Source: Ectothiorhodospira lacustris
GTDB taxonomy: Bacteria > Pseudomonadota > Gammaproteobacteria > Ectothiorhodospirales > Ectothiorhodospiraceae
Assembly: GCF_022227845.1 (NCBI RefSeq)
Contig: NZ_JAJNQN010000011.1
Coordinates: forward strand, 1-64,000
Direction: 5' to 3'
Length of the DNA: 64,000 nt
A program made the position numbers and the translations under genes. Of this stretch, positions 54,463-63,103 are shown piece by piece (the stretch's first letter is position 1; every line of letters starts with the position of its first letter). The notes below the pieces were generated by a model, which saw only the letters and a list, made by a program, of their open reading frames with translations, had not been told where the DNA came from and did no database searches.

Positions 54463-57400
54463 GTGACCCAAAGCCCGCCGCCTGGGGATGACCAGCACCG
54501 TCACATCGCGCTCAAGGCCTGGATACTCTATCTGGGCTTTTGCCTGGCGCTGGCCCTGGTGATCGCCTGGGACCTGACCACCTCCAGAGCGCAGGACATG
54601 GAGGCCGCCCGCCAGCGCACCCATTCCACCAGCGTACTGGTGAGCGAATGGCTGTATGCCGCCTTTGAGACCAGCGGTGCCCTGCTCAGCAGCATGGCCG
54701 GCGAGATCCGCCCCGAGCACCTCCCTCCGCCCGATGACGACCCCGAAGCCCACGCCCGAATCAACCAGTGGCTCGAACGGCATCTGCGTCTCCTGCCCCA
54801 TGCCCAGGCCATCGCCCTGTTCGATCACGAAGGGGTGATGACGCATACCTCCGGCGGCCCCCAAGAGATCGATCACGACATCAGCGATCACAGCCATTTT
54901 CAGGCCCTGCGCGCTGATCCCGGCCTGGAGCGCCAGGTTTCCCGCACCTTCTGGTCCCCTGAGGGCAAACGGTTTCTCGTCGCCCATGCCCAGGCCCTTC
55001 GTGATACCGAGGGCCGGTTTGCCGGGCTGCTGGGGGTACGGCTGGACCTGGGGTTTTTCGACCACTGGCTGGAGCGTACCGAGCTCACACCCGGTAGCAG
55101 TCTGACCATCCTGGATCGCGAGGGCAGGTTGCTGGCACGGCGACCCCGGGATAGCGTCCCGGACTTCGAAGCCCAGCTCGGTCACCCGGTGGGGGACGGC
55201 GAAGTGGAACCCCTGCTCCATAACGCGTTGGATACCGTGCATTTCAACATTGTCTCGCCGGTGGACGGGATGCACCGCTCCTACACGGCCCAGATAGTGC
55301 GAGATCTGCCCTTCCTGGTGGTGGCCGGCGAGGCGCGACACACGATCATGGCCGCCTGGTGGCGGAAATTGTGGACGTTGAGCCTCGCCTGGCTGGTCAT
55401 TGCCGGCCTGGGTTTGCTGTTACTGCACGGCTATCTGCGCACCCTGCGGTCCGATCTGGAACTCCAGCGCAGTCATCGCTCCCTGGAAAACGCCAACCAG
55501 ATACTGAGCCAGGGGATCCATGAGCGTCAGTTGGCGGAACGGGCCATCAAGTCCAGCGAGGAACGCTTTCGGGCCTTGTTCGACAACTCCCTCAGTGGTG
55601 CGGCCATGCACGACATCATCCTGGATGAGCGGGGCGAACCATGCGACTACGTCTTCACCATGGCCAATCCGGCCTTCGAGAACCACACCGGCATGAAGGT
55701 CGCCGACGTACTGGGTCGACGCGCCACCGAGATCTACCCGGTGCCGGAGCTGCCGCTGCTGATTCGTCGATTCGGGCAGGTGGCGCTCACGGGAGGGGCT
55801 ATAGCCTTTGAGCAGCACCTGGAGTCCGTGGATCAGTATTTCAGCATCGGCGCCTTCCAGATCGGCCCGGGCAGTTTCGCCGCCATCTTCGACAACATCA
55901 CGGCGCGCAAGCACACGGAAATGGATCTGCGGCGTTCCGAGGAGAAATACCGCTTTCTGGTGGAAAACAGTTACGACATCATCTATCTGTTTTCCCCCGA
56001 TGGACATATCCGGTTCGTTTCGCCCAGCTGGAAGACCCTCATGGGTCACGATCCTGAAAGTGTCCTGGGTCGCCATTTCTCCGAATTCGTCCACCCGGAG
56101 GATCTCCACATCTGCCGGCAGACGTTTGCCGACGTCATGCACCACGGCCACCATGTGCAGGATATCGAATACCGGGTGCAGCATTCGGATGGCAGTTGGC
56201 GCTGGCATAGCTCCAGTGCCCTACCCTCACGGGACGAGGCGGGCCAGATCACCGGCTTCCAGGGGATCGCCCGGGATATCACCGCCCGCAAGCAGGCCGA
56301 GGACGAGATCAGAACCCTGGCTTTCTACGACCCGCTGACCCAGTTGCCCAACCGGCGCCTGCTCACCGAACGCTTGGAGGCGTCCGTCGACCTCTGCCGG
56401 CACGAGAACCATCATGGAGCGCTGTTGTTCATCGATCTGGACAACTTCAAGATCCTCAACGACACCCTGGGTCATGACCAGGGTGACCGCCTGCTCACGC
56501 AGGCGGCCAGGCGCATCAGCGGCTGCGTGCACAAGGCCGACACCGTGGCCCGTTTGGGTGGAGATGAGTTTGTGGTCATGCTGCACAGACTCAGCCACGA
56601 AGCCCAGGAGGCCACGCAACAGGCAGAGATTGTCGCCGACAAGATCCTGGCTGCTCTGAACCATCCCTATCTCCTCGGCAGCCAGGAGCATCACAGCACC
56701 GCCAGTGTCGGCATCACCCTGTTTCATCGTGAGCCGGTGAGCGTGGACGAACTCATGAAGCGGGCCGACCTGGCCATGTATCAGGCCAAGGCGGCAGGGC
56801 GCAACACCCAGCGGCTGTTCGACCCGGCAATGCAGGCCTCAGTGACGGCTCGAGCCGCCCTGGAAAGCGACCTGCGCCGGGCGCTCACGGAAGAACAGTT
56901 CCTGCTGCATTATCAGGCCCTGGTGGACGACGACGGCCAGTTAACGGGTGCCGAAGCCCTGCTGCGCTGGCGGCACCCGGATCGGGGCCTGGTGCCCCCC
57001 GGAGAGTTCATTGCCCTGGCGGAGGACACGGGGCTGATCCTGCCCCTGGGGCAGTGGGTGCTGGAGACCGCCTGTGCCCAATTGGCCGAATGGGCCCGGG
57101 ACCCTTCCCTGAAACACCTGAAGGTCGCGGCTAACGTGAGCGCCCGCCAGTTCCGGCATCCGGACTTCGTGCCGGGTGTGCTGCGGGCACTGAATACCAC
57201 CGGTGCCGACCCTCACCGTCTCAAGCTGGAGATCACCGAAAGCCTGTTACTGGAGGACGTGGAGGAAGTGATCGGCAAGATGCGGCAGTTACGGGCCCGG
57301 GGCGTCACGTTTGCCCTGGATGACTTCGGCACGGGCTACTCTTCCTTGAGCTATCTCAAGCGCCTACCCCTGGACGACGTGAAGATCGACCAGTCGTTCG

Positions 57401-57693
57401 TCCGCGATGTGCTCAACGATCCCAACGACGCGGCCATTGCCCGGACCATCGTGGCCCTGGCAGGTACACTCGGCCTGAGGGTGATCGCCGAGGGGGTAGA
57501 AACCCGGGAACACTGGGAGTGGCTAAGCCGCAATGGCTGCCACACCCACCAGGGCTATTATTTTGGCCGCCCGGGGCCGGTGGGGATCATCCAGGAGGCC
57601 ATCCCGAACCGGACCCCTCCCACCCAGCGGGCAAGCTCCCCGATACGGGCTAACCCCCGGCCGGATGCGGATAAGCGGCCTGGAAGTAGATGA
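54463..57693 (+). CDS. Membrane GGDEF-EAL protein with PDC sensor and two PAS domains
   Basis: 1076 residues starting at a GTG. One membrane helix (about 19-38), a periplasmic double-Cache (PDC) sensor (about 45-290), a second helix (about 300-323), two PAS domains (about 355-490 and 495-620), a GGDEF domain with an intact RLGGDEF (about 697-703), and an EAL domain with EALLRW (about 831) and DDFGTGYSSL. It could make and break cyclic di-GMP in answer to an external signal. It is opposite in direction to the nif genes on both sides. Confidence 0.93.
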   Translation: MTQSPPPGDDQHRHIALKAWILYLGFCLALALVIAWDLTTSRAQDMEAARQRTHSTSVLVSEWLYAAFETSGALLSSMAGEIRPEHLPPPDDDPEAHARINQWLERHLRLLPHAQAIALFDHEGVMTHTSGGPQEIDHDISDHSHFQALRADPGLERQVSRTFWSPEGKRFLVAHAQALRDTEGRFAGLLGVRLDLGFFDHWLERTELTPGSSLTILDREGRLLARRPRDSVPDFEAQLGHPVGDGEVEPLLHNALDTVHFNIVSPVDGMHRSYTAQIVRDLPFLVVAGEARHTIMAAWWRKLWTLSLAWLVIAGLGLLLLHGYLRTLRSDLELQRSHRSLENANQILSQGIHERQLAERAIKSSEERFRALFDNSLSGAAMHDIILDERGEPCDYVFTMANPAFENHTGMKVADVLGRRATEIYPVPELPLLIRRFGQVALTGGAIAFEQHLESVDQYFSIGAFQIGPGSFAAIFDNITARKHTEMDLRRSEEKYRFLVENSYDIIYLFSPDGHIRFVSPSWKTLMGHDPESVLGRHFSEFVHPEDLHICRQTFADVMHHGHHVQDIEYRVQHSDGSWRWHSSSALPSRDEAGQITGFQGIARDITARKQAEDEIRTLAFYDPLTQLPNRRLLTERLEASVDLCRHENHHGALLFIDLDNFKILNDTLGHDQGDRLLTQAARRISGCVHKADTVARLGGDEFVVMLHRLSHEAQEATQQAEIVADKILAALNHPYLLGSQEHHSTASVGITLFHREPVSVDELMKRADLAMYQAKAAGRNTQRLFDPAMQASVTARAALESDLRRALTEEQFLLHYQALVDDDGQLTGAEALLRWRHPDRGLVPPGEFIALAEDTGLILPLGQWVLETACAQLAEWARDPSLKHLKVAANVSARQFRHPDFVPGVLRALNTTGADPHRLKLEITESLLLEDVEEVIGKMRQLRARGVTFALDDFGTGYSSLSYLKRLPLDDVKIDQSFVRDVLNDPNDAAIARTIVALAGTLGLRVIAEGVETREHWEWLSRNGCHTHQGYYFGRPGPVGIIQEAIPNRTPPTQRASSPIRANPRPDADKRPGSR

Positions 57694-57806
57694 GCGAGTT
57701 GAAAGATACCTGAGTTCAAAACTGAAGCAGTAGAGCGAGATTTTGGGAGGCCCACGACTCCGCCGAACACCTGGACTGGCGTCAGGAAAAAGTATGTGGA
57801 TTTTTA

Positions 57807-58130
57807 CTACTTATAGAAAACAGCCAGCCAAACGGTGATCTCATCTGGATCTGTCCAGGCCACCTTGTGTTTGACGTGTGCCGGTATATTAATGTAGTCA
57901 CCCGCTGATAAGTCACATTTCGATCCATCTTCAAAAATCAAGGATGCCTTACCCTCGACAACCATTACCCATTCGTTCTCGTCCTGATCGTACCATCCGC
58001 TATCAGGTGAGGCATGCCCCTTGGAAACAATACGTTCAATTCTCACCGGTGAAGAACGAACAATATCTTCAAAAACCTCTGATTTAAGGTCCTTGGGAAG
58101 CGAATCAAATATATTCAGCGCTTTATGCAT
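57807..58130 (-). CDS. Small cupin-domain protein
   Basis: 107 residues with a single cupin barrel: DENEWVMVVEGKASLIFEDG and the second motif YINIPAHVKHKVAWTD with histidines. Its base composition is visibly richer in A and T than the neighbours (many AAA, AAT and ATA codons), suggesting acquisition from outside. The start overlaps the stop of a dead toxin fragment (TAATG), so it was once part of that operon. The substrate is unknown. Confidence 0.85.
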   Translation of the reverse strand: MHKALNIFDSLPKDLKSEVFEDIVRSSPVRIERIVSKGHASPDSGWYDQDENEWVMVVEGKASLIFEDGSKCDLSAGDYINIPAHVKHKVAWTDPDEITVWLAVFYK

Positions 58131-58210
58131 TATTCGTAGCGATTCCAGAGCCGGAGAACTTTAACCACCCGTTCTTCATCAATCACTTAGCATACCAGGC
58201 GGCGCTGAAC
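58130..58210 (-). pseudogene. RelE/ParE-type toxin C-terminal remnant
   Basis: Minus-strand translation gives NVQRRLVC, a stop, then VIDEERVVKVLRLWNRYE and a stop. This resembles the C-terminal strands of RelE-superfamily toxins (QRRLVY.VIDEERVVKVLR). The internal TAA and loss of the rest of the gene make it non-functional; no antitoxin is visible. The final stop overlaps the cupin start. Confidence 0.6.
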
Positions 58211-58267
58211 ATTAATCCACCGTAAAACAGATTTATAGCGACGGGAGGGTTGATTGGCGCCCAGCGC

Positions 58268-58303
58268 CCAGCACCTACCCCTCTCCCACAGAGGGAGAGG
58301 GAC
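58268..58303. repeat. Dispersed CCCCTCTCCC repeat copy
   Basis: TACCCCTCTCCCACAGAGGGAGAGGGAC forms a hairpin of the same family as the copies at 18585, 36570 and 60583. It lies between the toxin remnant and the nifS stop and marks the right end of the inserted block. Confidence 0.65.
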
Positions 58304-58331
58304 TTTCCTGAGAGACCGATCGCATCCCAAA

Positions 58332-59540
58332 TCAGGCATACGCAGGCGCAAATACTTTTTCCGGGTCCGTGACCGGGCCGTCCACGCCCCAGTAGGGGGA
58401 CATCTTGCGCAGTCTGGCCACGATCTCGGGCATGACTTCGATCACCCGGTCGATCTCGGCCCGGGTGTTGTAGCGGGAGAGGGAAAACCGCACCGAACCA
58501 TGGGCCGCGGTGTAGGGAATCCCCATCGCCCGCATGACGTGGGAGGGCTCCAGGGAACCGGAGGTGCAGGCGGAGCCGCTGGAAGCGGCGATCCCCACCT
58601 GATTCAGCAGCAGCAGGATGGATTCCCCTTCGATGTACTCAAAGGCCATGTTCAGGGTGTTGGGCAGCCGGTTGTCCTGATCCCCCATCACCAGGGCATG
58701 GGGAATGCGTGCCGCCAGACCCGCCTGCAGGTGGTCCCGCAGGGCACGAACCTCTTGGTTTTCAAAGTCCATGTGGCCCATGGCCAGCTCGGCGGCCTTG
58801 CCCAGAGCGACGATGCCGGCACTGTTCTCGGTGCCGGCCCGCCGACCCCGTTCCTGATGGCCGCCCCGCAGCAGGGGCCTAAAGCGTAGGCCACGGCGCA
58901 GGTAGAGTACGCCGATGCCCTTGGGGGCATGCAGCTTGTGACCTGAGAGGGAAAGCATATCGATGGCGGAGGATTTCAGGTCGATGGGCAGCTTGCCCAC
59001 CACCTGCACCGCGTCGGTGTGAAACATCACACCGGCTTCCCGTGCCATCCGGGCCATGGTTTCCACCGGGAACAGGGTGCCGGTCTCGTTGTTGGCCCAC
59101 ATCACCGTCACCAGGGCCACCTGGTCCGACAGCAGGACGGCGTAGTGGTCCAGGTCCAGTCGTCCCTTGCCATCCACCGGTAGTCGATGGATGGTGTAGC
59201 CCTCTTTTTCCAGTTGTTCGCACACGTTGAGGATGGCCGGGTGTTCCACCACGGTGGTGATGATCTCCCGGCGCTGGGGCTGGGCCTTCACCGCCGAGAA
59301 GATGGCGGTGGAATCGGACTCGGTGCCGCAGGAGGTGAACACGATCTCCGAATCATGCTCCGCCCCCAGCAGGGACTGCACCTGGCCCCGGGCCTGCTTG
59401 ATGGCGTGCCCCACCCGGTTGCCGAAGCTGTGGATGGAAGATGGGTTGCCGAACTGCTCGGTGAAGAAGGGCAGCATGGCCTCCACCACCGCCGGGTCCA
59501 CCCGGGTGGTGGCGTTGTTGTCCAGGTAGATGGGCTCCAT
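58332..59540 (-). CDS. nifS: Cysteine desulfurase NifS
   Basis: 402 residues from the ATG at 59538-59540, which has GGAGG at the right distance; an ATG two codons earlier overlaps the nifU stop. The PLP lysine lies in SLSGHKLHAPKG (about 200) and the active cysteine in ASSGSACTSGSLEPSHV (about 326). It supplies sulfur for nitrogenase clusters, with NifU as scaffold. nifV, its usual downstream neighbour, is displaced by the inserted block. Confidence 0.95.
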   Translation of the reverse strand: MEPIYLDNNATTRVDPAVVEAMLPFFTEQFGNPSSIHSFGNRVGHAIKQARGQVQSLLGAEHDSEIVFTSCGTESDSTAIFSAVKAQPQRREIITTVVEHPAILNVCEQLEKEGYTIHRLPVDGKGRLDLDHYAVLLSDQVALVTVMWANNETGTLFPVETMARMAREAGVMFHTDAVQVVGKLPIDLKSSAIDMLSLSGHKLHAPKGIGVLYLRRGLRFRPLLRGGHQERGRRAGTENSAGIVALGKAAELAMGHMDFENQEVRALRDHLQAGLAARIPHALVMGDQDNRLPNTLNMAFEYIEGESILLLLNQVGIAASSGSACTSGSLEPSHVMRAMGIPYTAAHGSVRFSLSRYNTRAEIDRVIEVMPEIVARLRKMSPYWGVDGPVTDPEKVFAPAYA

Positions 59541-59542
59541 GA

Positions 59543-60229
59543 TCATTCCTCCATGGCCACGGATCGTACCGACATCTTCGGCATGGTGCGGACCGTAGCC
59601 CCACGACGGGCATCGGCTGGCTGAGCGGTGACATGGTTTTCCGGGTCAAACGCCTCGCCCCGTTCGGCCAGCATCCGTACCAGGATCTCCTCGATGCCCT
59701 CGTGGCAGGCGCTGCAGCCGCCGCCGGCCTTGGTGTAGAAGGTCACGTCCTGGACCGTGCGCAGGCCGTTCTCTCGGATGGTCTGCTCGATCTTGATGGC
59801 ATCCACGGCAAAGCACTTGCAGACCAGGGCGCCTTCTTCGTGATCATCCTTCCAGACCTCGCCGCGATAGTGGGCGATGGCCGCTTCCAGGGCCTCCCGC
59901 CCCATGACGGAACAGTGCATCTTCTCCGGCGGCAGGCCGTCCAGGAAGCCGGCGATGTCCTCGTTGGTCACTTCCAGGGCCTCATCCAGAGTCATGCCCT
60001 TGATGAGTTCGGTCAGGGCAGAGCTGGAGGCGATGGCGGAACCACAACCGAAGGTCTGGAAGCCGGCATCCAGGATCACCTGGCTCTCCGGATCCACCTT
60101 CAGGGTGAGGCGAAGGGCATCCCCGCAGGACAGGGAACCCACCTCGCCGATGGCATTAGCCCCTTCGACCGCACCGGCGTTGCGGGGGTTGAAGAAGTGC
60201 TCTTTGACCTTTTCGGAATAGTCCCACAT
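59543..60229 (-). CDS. nifU: NifU scaffold protein lacking the C-terminal Nfu domain
   Basis: 228 residues, against about 300 for typical NifU. The N-terminal IscU-like domain is complete (Cys35, Cys62, Cys106). The central [2Fe-2S] domain is complete too (Cys137, Cys139, Cys172, Cys175). After about residue 190 there is only a short Ala/Arg-rich tail; the C-terminal Nfu domain with its CxxC is absent. It still precedes nifS directly, so it should form the [Fe-S] scaffold for nitrogenase, minus the second assembly site. Confidence 0.93.
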   Translation of the reverse strand: MWDYSEKVKEHFFNPRNAGAVEGANAIGEVGSLSCGDALRLTLKVDPESQVILDAGFQTFGCGSAIASSSALTELIKGMTLDEALEVTNEDIAGFLDGLPPEKMHCSVMGREALEAAIAHYRGEVWKDDHEEGALVCKCFAVDAIKIEQTIRENGLRTVQDVTFYTKAGGGCSACHEGIEEILVRMLAERGEAFDPENHVTAQPADARRGATVRTMPKMSVRSVAMEE

Positions 60230-60256
60230 GGCTTCTGTCCTCCGGGATTCTATCGT

Positions 60257-60547
60257 TCAGCTCGCCAGAGCGGCGGGCGCATGGGTATGGCAGTTCTTCG
60301 GGCAGACCTTGGCGCAGGCCTGGCAACCGATGCAGTCCATCGCATCCAGCAGGCGCATGACCATGGAGGCATCGTCGTCGAAATCATCGTCGTCATCGTC
60401 GACCTCCCGTTCCGCCAGTTCGAAGCAGTTACGGGTGCAGACCTTGTAGCAGCGGCCGCAACCGATGCAGTTTTCTTCCTTGAGTTCGGTGATGAAGGCC
60501 GGTGTCCAGGGGGTCCCGCCCCGGGTGAGGCCGGTGATCTGGGTCAT
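60257..60547 (-). CDS. fdxB: Nif-specific ferredoxin III (FdxB)
   Basis: 96 residues with two 4Fe-4S motifs: CIGCGRCYKVC and CIGCQACAKVCPKNC. The GGTPWTPAFI start and an acidic linker rich in Asp between the motifs are typical of FdxB proteins found in nif clusters. It probably donates electrons in cofactor synthesis. It is followed by nifU after 27 bases. Confidence 0.92.
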   Translation of the reverse strand: MTQITGLTRGGTPWTPAFITELKEENCIGCGRCYKVCTRNCFELAEREVDDDDDDFDDDASMVMRLLDAMDCIGCQACAKVCPKNCHTHAPAALAS

Positions 60548-60582
60548 GGGTGTCGCCTCTTCTCTATGTTTGTTTTTTGTCT

Positions 60583-60692
60583 CCCTTCTCCCCCAGGGGG
60601 AGAAGGGCCGGGGATGAGGGATGGGCGTGGCACCGTGCCGTGGGCCTTCCCCTCACCCCACCCCCTCTCCCGCAAGGGGAGAGGGGCTTGTT
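60583..60692. repeat. Two dispersed GC-rich repeat copies between fdxB and the NifX-associated gene
   Basis: CCCTTCTCCCCCAGGGGGAGAAGGGC (60583 onwards) and a second block, CCCTCTCCCGCAAGGGGAGAGGG (to 60692), fill the 180-bp gap. Their presence inside the nif run shows that these elements insert or persist within operons. Confidence 0.75.
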
Positions 60693-60727
60693 TGTCATGC
60701 CCCTTTTCGATGAAAGGGGCTGGTTTG

Positions 60728-61186
60728 TTACATCCCGGCCACGTCCGGGTGATCGCCGACGATGTTCAGGGCCACCGACAGCAGCTTGTCCGACTCGGTC
60801 TTCATCTTCGACAGGCTGTCGAAACCGAAGCGATGGACGTCACGCAGGGTCTTGTCCACCACCAGCAGCTTGCCCACGGAGATGATCACGCGACCAAAAC
60901 CCTCCCCGTTCAGGCTGAGCATGACCGTGGCCATGCGGCCGCATTCCTTCTCGATCAGCACCGCGACGGCGTTGTAGAACGCATTCACCCGTACCAGGGT
61001 GGCCCGGTCCATGTCGGCGACCAGGGGAATCTCCTTGCGCTTTTCCGGGGTGATGACGAACTGGGACAGCAGCTGTTCTTCGGCTTGCCCATCCCGGGTT
61101 CCGAAGGTGTCCAAGGCCCGCATCTGACGGACCATCTCCTTCATGAAATCGGTTTCCAGAATGGGATCAGCGGTGGTATTGCTCAT
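60728..61186 (-). CDS. NifX-associated nitrogen fixation protein (DUF269)
   Basis: 152 residues from the ATG at 61184-61186. FMKEMVRQMRALDTFGTRDG and the SKMKTESDKLLSVALNIVGDHPDVA ending are typical of the NifX-associated protein family, which accompanies nifX in many diazotrophs. Its exact role in FeMo-co synthesis is not settled. It follows nifX by 34 bases. Confidence 0.92.
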   Translation of the reverse strand: MSNTTADPILETDFMKEMVRQMRALDTFGTRDGQAEEQLLSQFVITPEKRKEIPLVADMDRATLVRVNAFYNAVAVLIEKECGRMATVMLSLNGEGFGRVIISVGKLLVVDKTLRDVHRFGFDSLSKMKTESDKLLSVALNIVGDHPDVAGM

Positions 61187-61220
61187 GGATGTCTTCCCCA
61201 AATGTCCACAGGTTGATGGA

Positions 61221-61661
61221 TCAGGCTTCTTCCCATGGCTCGGCGGCCATGGCGTCAAACCGGTCCGGGTCCGAACGTCCCTGCTGCATGGCCTTGGCCA
61301 GCCAGGGTGGCGGACTGCCGTCCCGAATCACATCCTGAAGCTCGCTCAGCAGCGGACCGATACGGGTCCCGTGAGCCACCTTCAGGGGTTGTACCCCCAG
61401 GGCCAGGAGTTGCTTCACCGCCGAGGCGCCCGCTGCTTCGCAATACACGGCGGCGCAGCCCTGCAGGGCTTCGAACTTGGCCATCAGCTTGTCCTCATGG
61501 CCGTCCTGGGACTGCAGACCGAACTGCACGGCCTCCACCAGTGCAGCCCCCTCACCGTCCAGGCGGTAGATGGCCAGACACTGGGCGGACCCGAAATGCT
61601 GGTCCACCCGTTTGAGGTCCGTACTGGCAAAGGCAATCAGAATCGAGGTTGGCAATGACAT
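61221..61661 (-). CDS. nifX: NifX, FeMo-co precursor carrier
   Basis: 146 residues from the ATG at 61659-61661. The dinitrogenase iron-molybdenum cofactor fold is visible: IAFASTDLKRVDQHFGSAQCLAIYRL and LLALGVQPLKVAHGTRIGPLLSELQ. It binds NifB-co or VK-cluster in transit to NifEN. It follows nifN by 10 bases. Confidence 0.94.
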   Translation of the reverse strand: MSLPTSILIAFASTDLKRVDQHFGSAQCLAIYRLDGEGAALVEAVQFGLQSQDGHEDKLMAKFEALQGCAAVYCEAAGASAVKQLLALGVQPLKVAHGTRIGPLLSELQDVIRDGSPPPWLAKAMQQGRSDPDRFDAMAAEPWEEA

Positions 61662-61671
61662 GGCGGCGGTC

Positions 61672-63102
61672 TCAGTGACAGGTGGCGTAACCACCTGCAG
61701 GCGACGCTGAAGTCCCATGGCGAGGACCCTCCGGAAGGTCGGTGTCGGGAGAACGGTCGTAGATGGAGCGGTACGGGGTCACGCCGTGATGGGACGCCAC
61801 CCGCAGGTTGGCAAGATCGAACAGGGCCTGTTGCGCCCCCGCATAGCCGATCCAGGTCCGCCGGAAGCCACCCAGCCAGTCATACTGGGGGAACCCGGCC
61901 CGCAACAGGGGGATGCCCAGTCGCTGGGCCGAGGCCACCCCATGGGCATTGGCAATGAGCAGTTCCGCCCCCTGCTCCCGGGCCATGGCCTCCAGGTCTT
62001 CCAGGTCGCCGATCTTGATGGTGCGTACTGTAAGGCGATCCAGTACCGGCGCCTTGACGGGCACGGCGGCGGCCACCACCTCGCTGCCCACTTCCCGCAG
62101 CAGGGCCGAAAAGCCCGCCAGCAGGTCCGCCTCGCCGGCCACGGCAATGCGTGCCAGCCCCATCATGAAATGGGTGTCGAGCATCGCGTCCTGCAGACGG
62201 GCGCGCTGGCGGCGCAGGCGCGCCGGCACCGGCCGGCCGCTGAGCCGGGACAGGGCCAGCAGCAGTTCATCCGTGGCATCCATGCCCATCAGGCCGTCAA
62301 AGCGTAGATCCGACACCCCGGTGCGGGCCTTGAGCAGATCCGCCGCCGTGGCCATGGAGGCCCCCACCACCAGAGTGGCCTGGGCATTCCCCAAAGTGGC
62401 CAGGGCGGACAGGGGCGTGCCGCCGGTGGTCAGGGCGGACAGGCGCGCCTCGTCCAGATGACCGTCCAGGGAGGCGGACAGATCCGGCAGGACCACCGGT
62501 TCCAGGTCGAACGCCTCGATGATCTCCTTGAGATGGTCCACATCGCCCGGGGTCAGGCTTGACCCGACCAGCACGTTGAGCTGCCGGGGCCGACTGCCGG
62601 GGACCGTCCCGGCCGCCTTCGCCTCGGGCACCAGGGTGTCGATGAGGGCGGTCACCGCCAGGGCAAAGCCGGTCTCCGCCGAGCCGCAATAATCCGGGGT
62701 GTTCACCGGCACCACCGCCACTTGGGCGAATTCAGGATGCTGCATCCGGAACTCCCGCACCACCCGGTGGATGTCGGCCCCTTCCGTTTCCGACAGCCCG
62801 GTGGTGACGATCCCGATCAGAGCCGGCGCGGACTTATTGCAGATGGTGGCCAGGCCTTCCAGCAGGGCCTCATCCGCCCCCATGACCGCGCTCACCTGGT
62901 CCATGGCGGTGGTCTGCAGGGGGATGGGTTCCCGGAAGTGACGCACCAGGAATACCTTGGCAAAGGCGGTACAGCCCTGGGCGCCATGGAACATGGGCAT
63001 GGCCCGATCCATGCCCAGGAACGCCAGGGCGCCGCCCAGGGGCTGGCTGGCCTTGAGGGGGCTGACGGACAGGGCCTTGTTGCGCTTGAGGATCTCGGGC
63101 AT
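61672..63102 (-). CDS. nifN: Nitrogenase FeMo-co scaffold subunit NifN
   Basis: 476 residues from the ATG at 63100-63102, one base after the nifE stop (TGACATG); longer in-frame readings are inside nif[33 protein letters not shown] with its cysteine, [17 protein letters not shown], and the C-terminal [17 protein letters not shown] match NifN. With NifE it forms the scaffold on which FeMo-co is completed. Confidence 0.95.
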   Translation of the reverse strand: MPEILKRNKALSVSPLKASQPLGGALAFLGMDRAMPMFHGAQGCTAFAKVFLVRHFREPIPLQTTAMDQVSAVMGADEALLEGLATICNKSAPALIGIVTTGLSETEGADIHRVVREFRMQHPEFAQVAVVPVNTPDYCGSAETGFALAVTALIDTLVPEAKAAGTVPGSRPRQLNVLVGSSLTPGDVDHLKEIIEAFDLEPVVLPDLSASLDGHLDEARLSALTTGGTPLSALATLGNAQATLVVGASMATAADLLKARTGVSDLRFDGLMGMDATDELLLALSRLSGRPVPARLRRQRARLQDAMLDTHFMMGLARIAVAGEADLLAGFSALLREVGSEVVAAAVPVKAPVLDRLTVRTIKIGDLEDLEAMAREQGAELLIANAHGVASAQRLGIPLLRAGFPQYDWLGGFRRTWIGYAGAQQALFDLANLRVASHHGVTPYRSIYDRSPDTDLPEGPRHGTSASPAGGYATCH

Positions 63103-63103
63103 G

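Noticed and set aside
56551-57400. Degenerate GGDEF or EAL active site in the cyclic di-GMP protein
   Set aside because: RLGGDEF and the EAL and DDFGTGYSS motifs are all intact by eye, so both activities are possible.
60257-60547. Asp-rich insertion between the two iron-sulfur motifs of FdxB as a novelty
   Set aside because: An acidic linker at this point is usual in nif-specific ferredoxin III proteins as I recall them.
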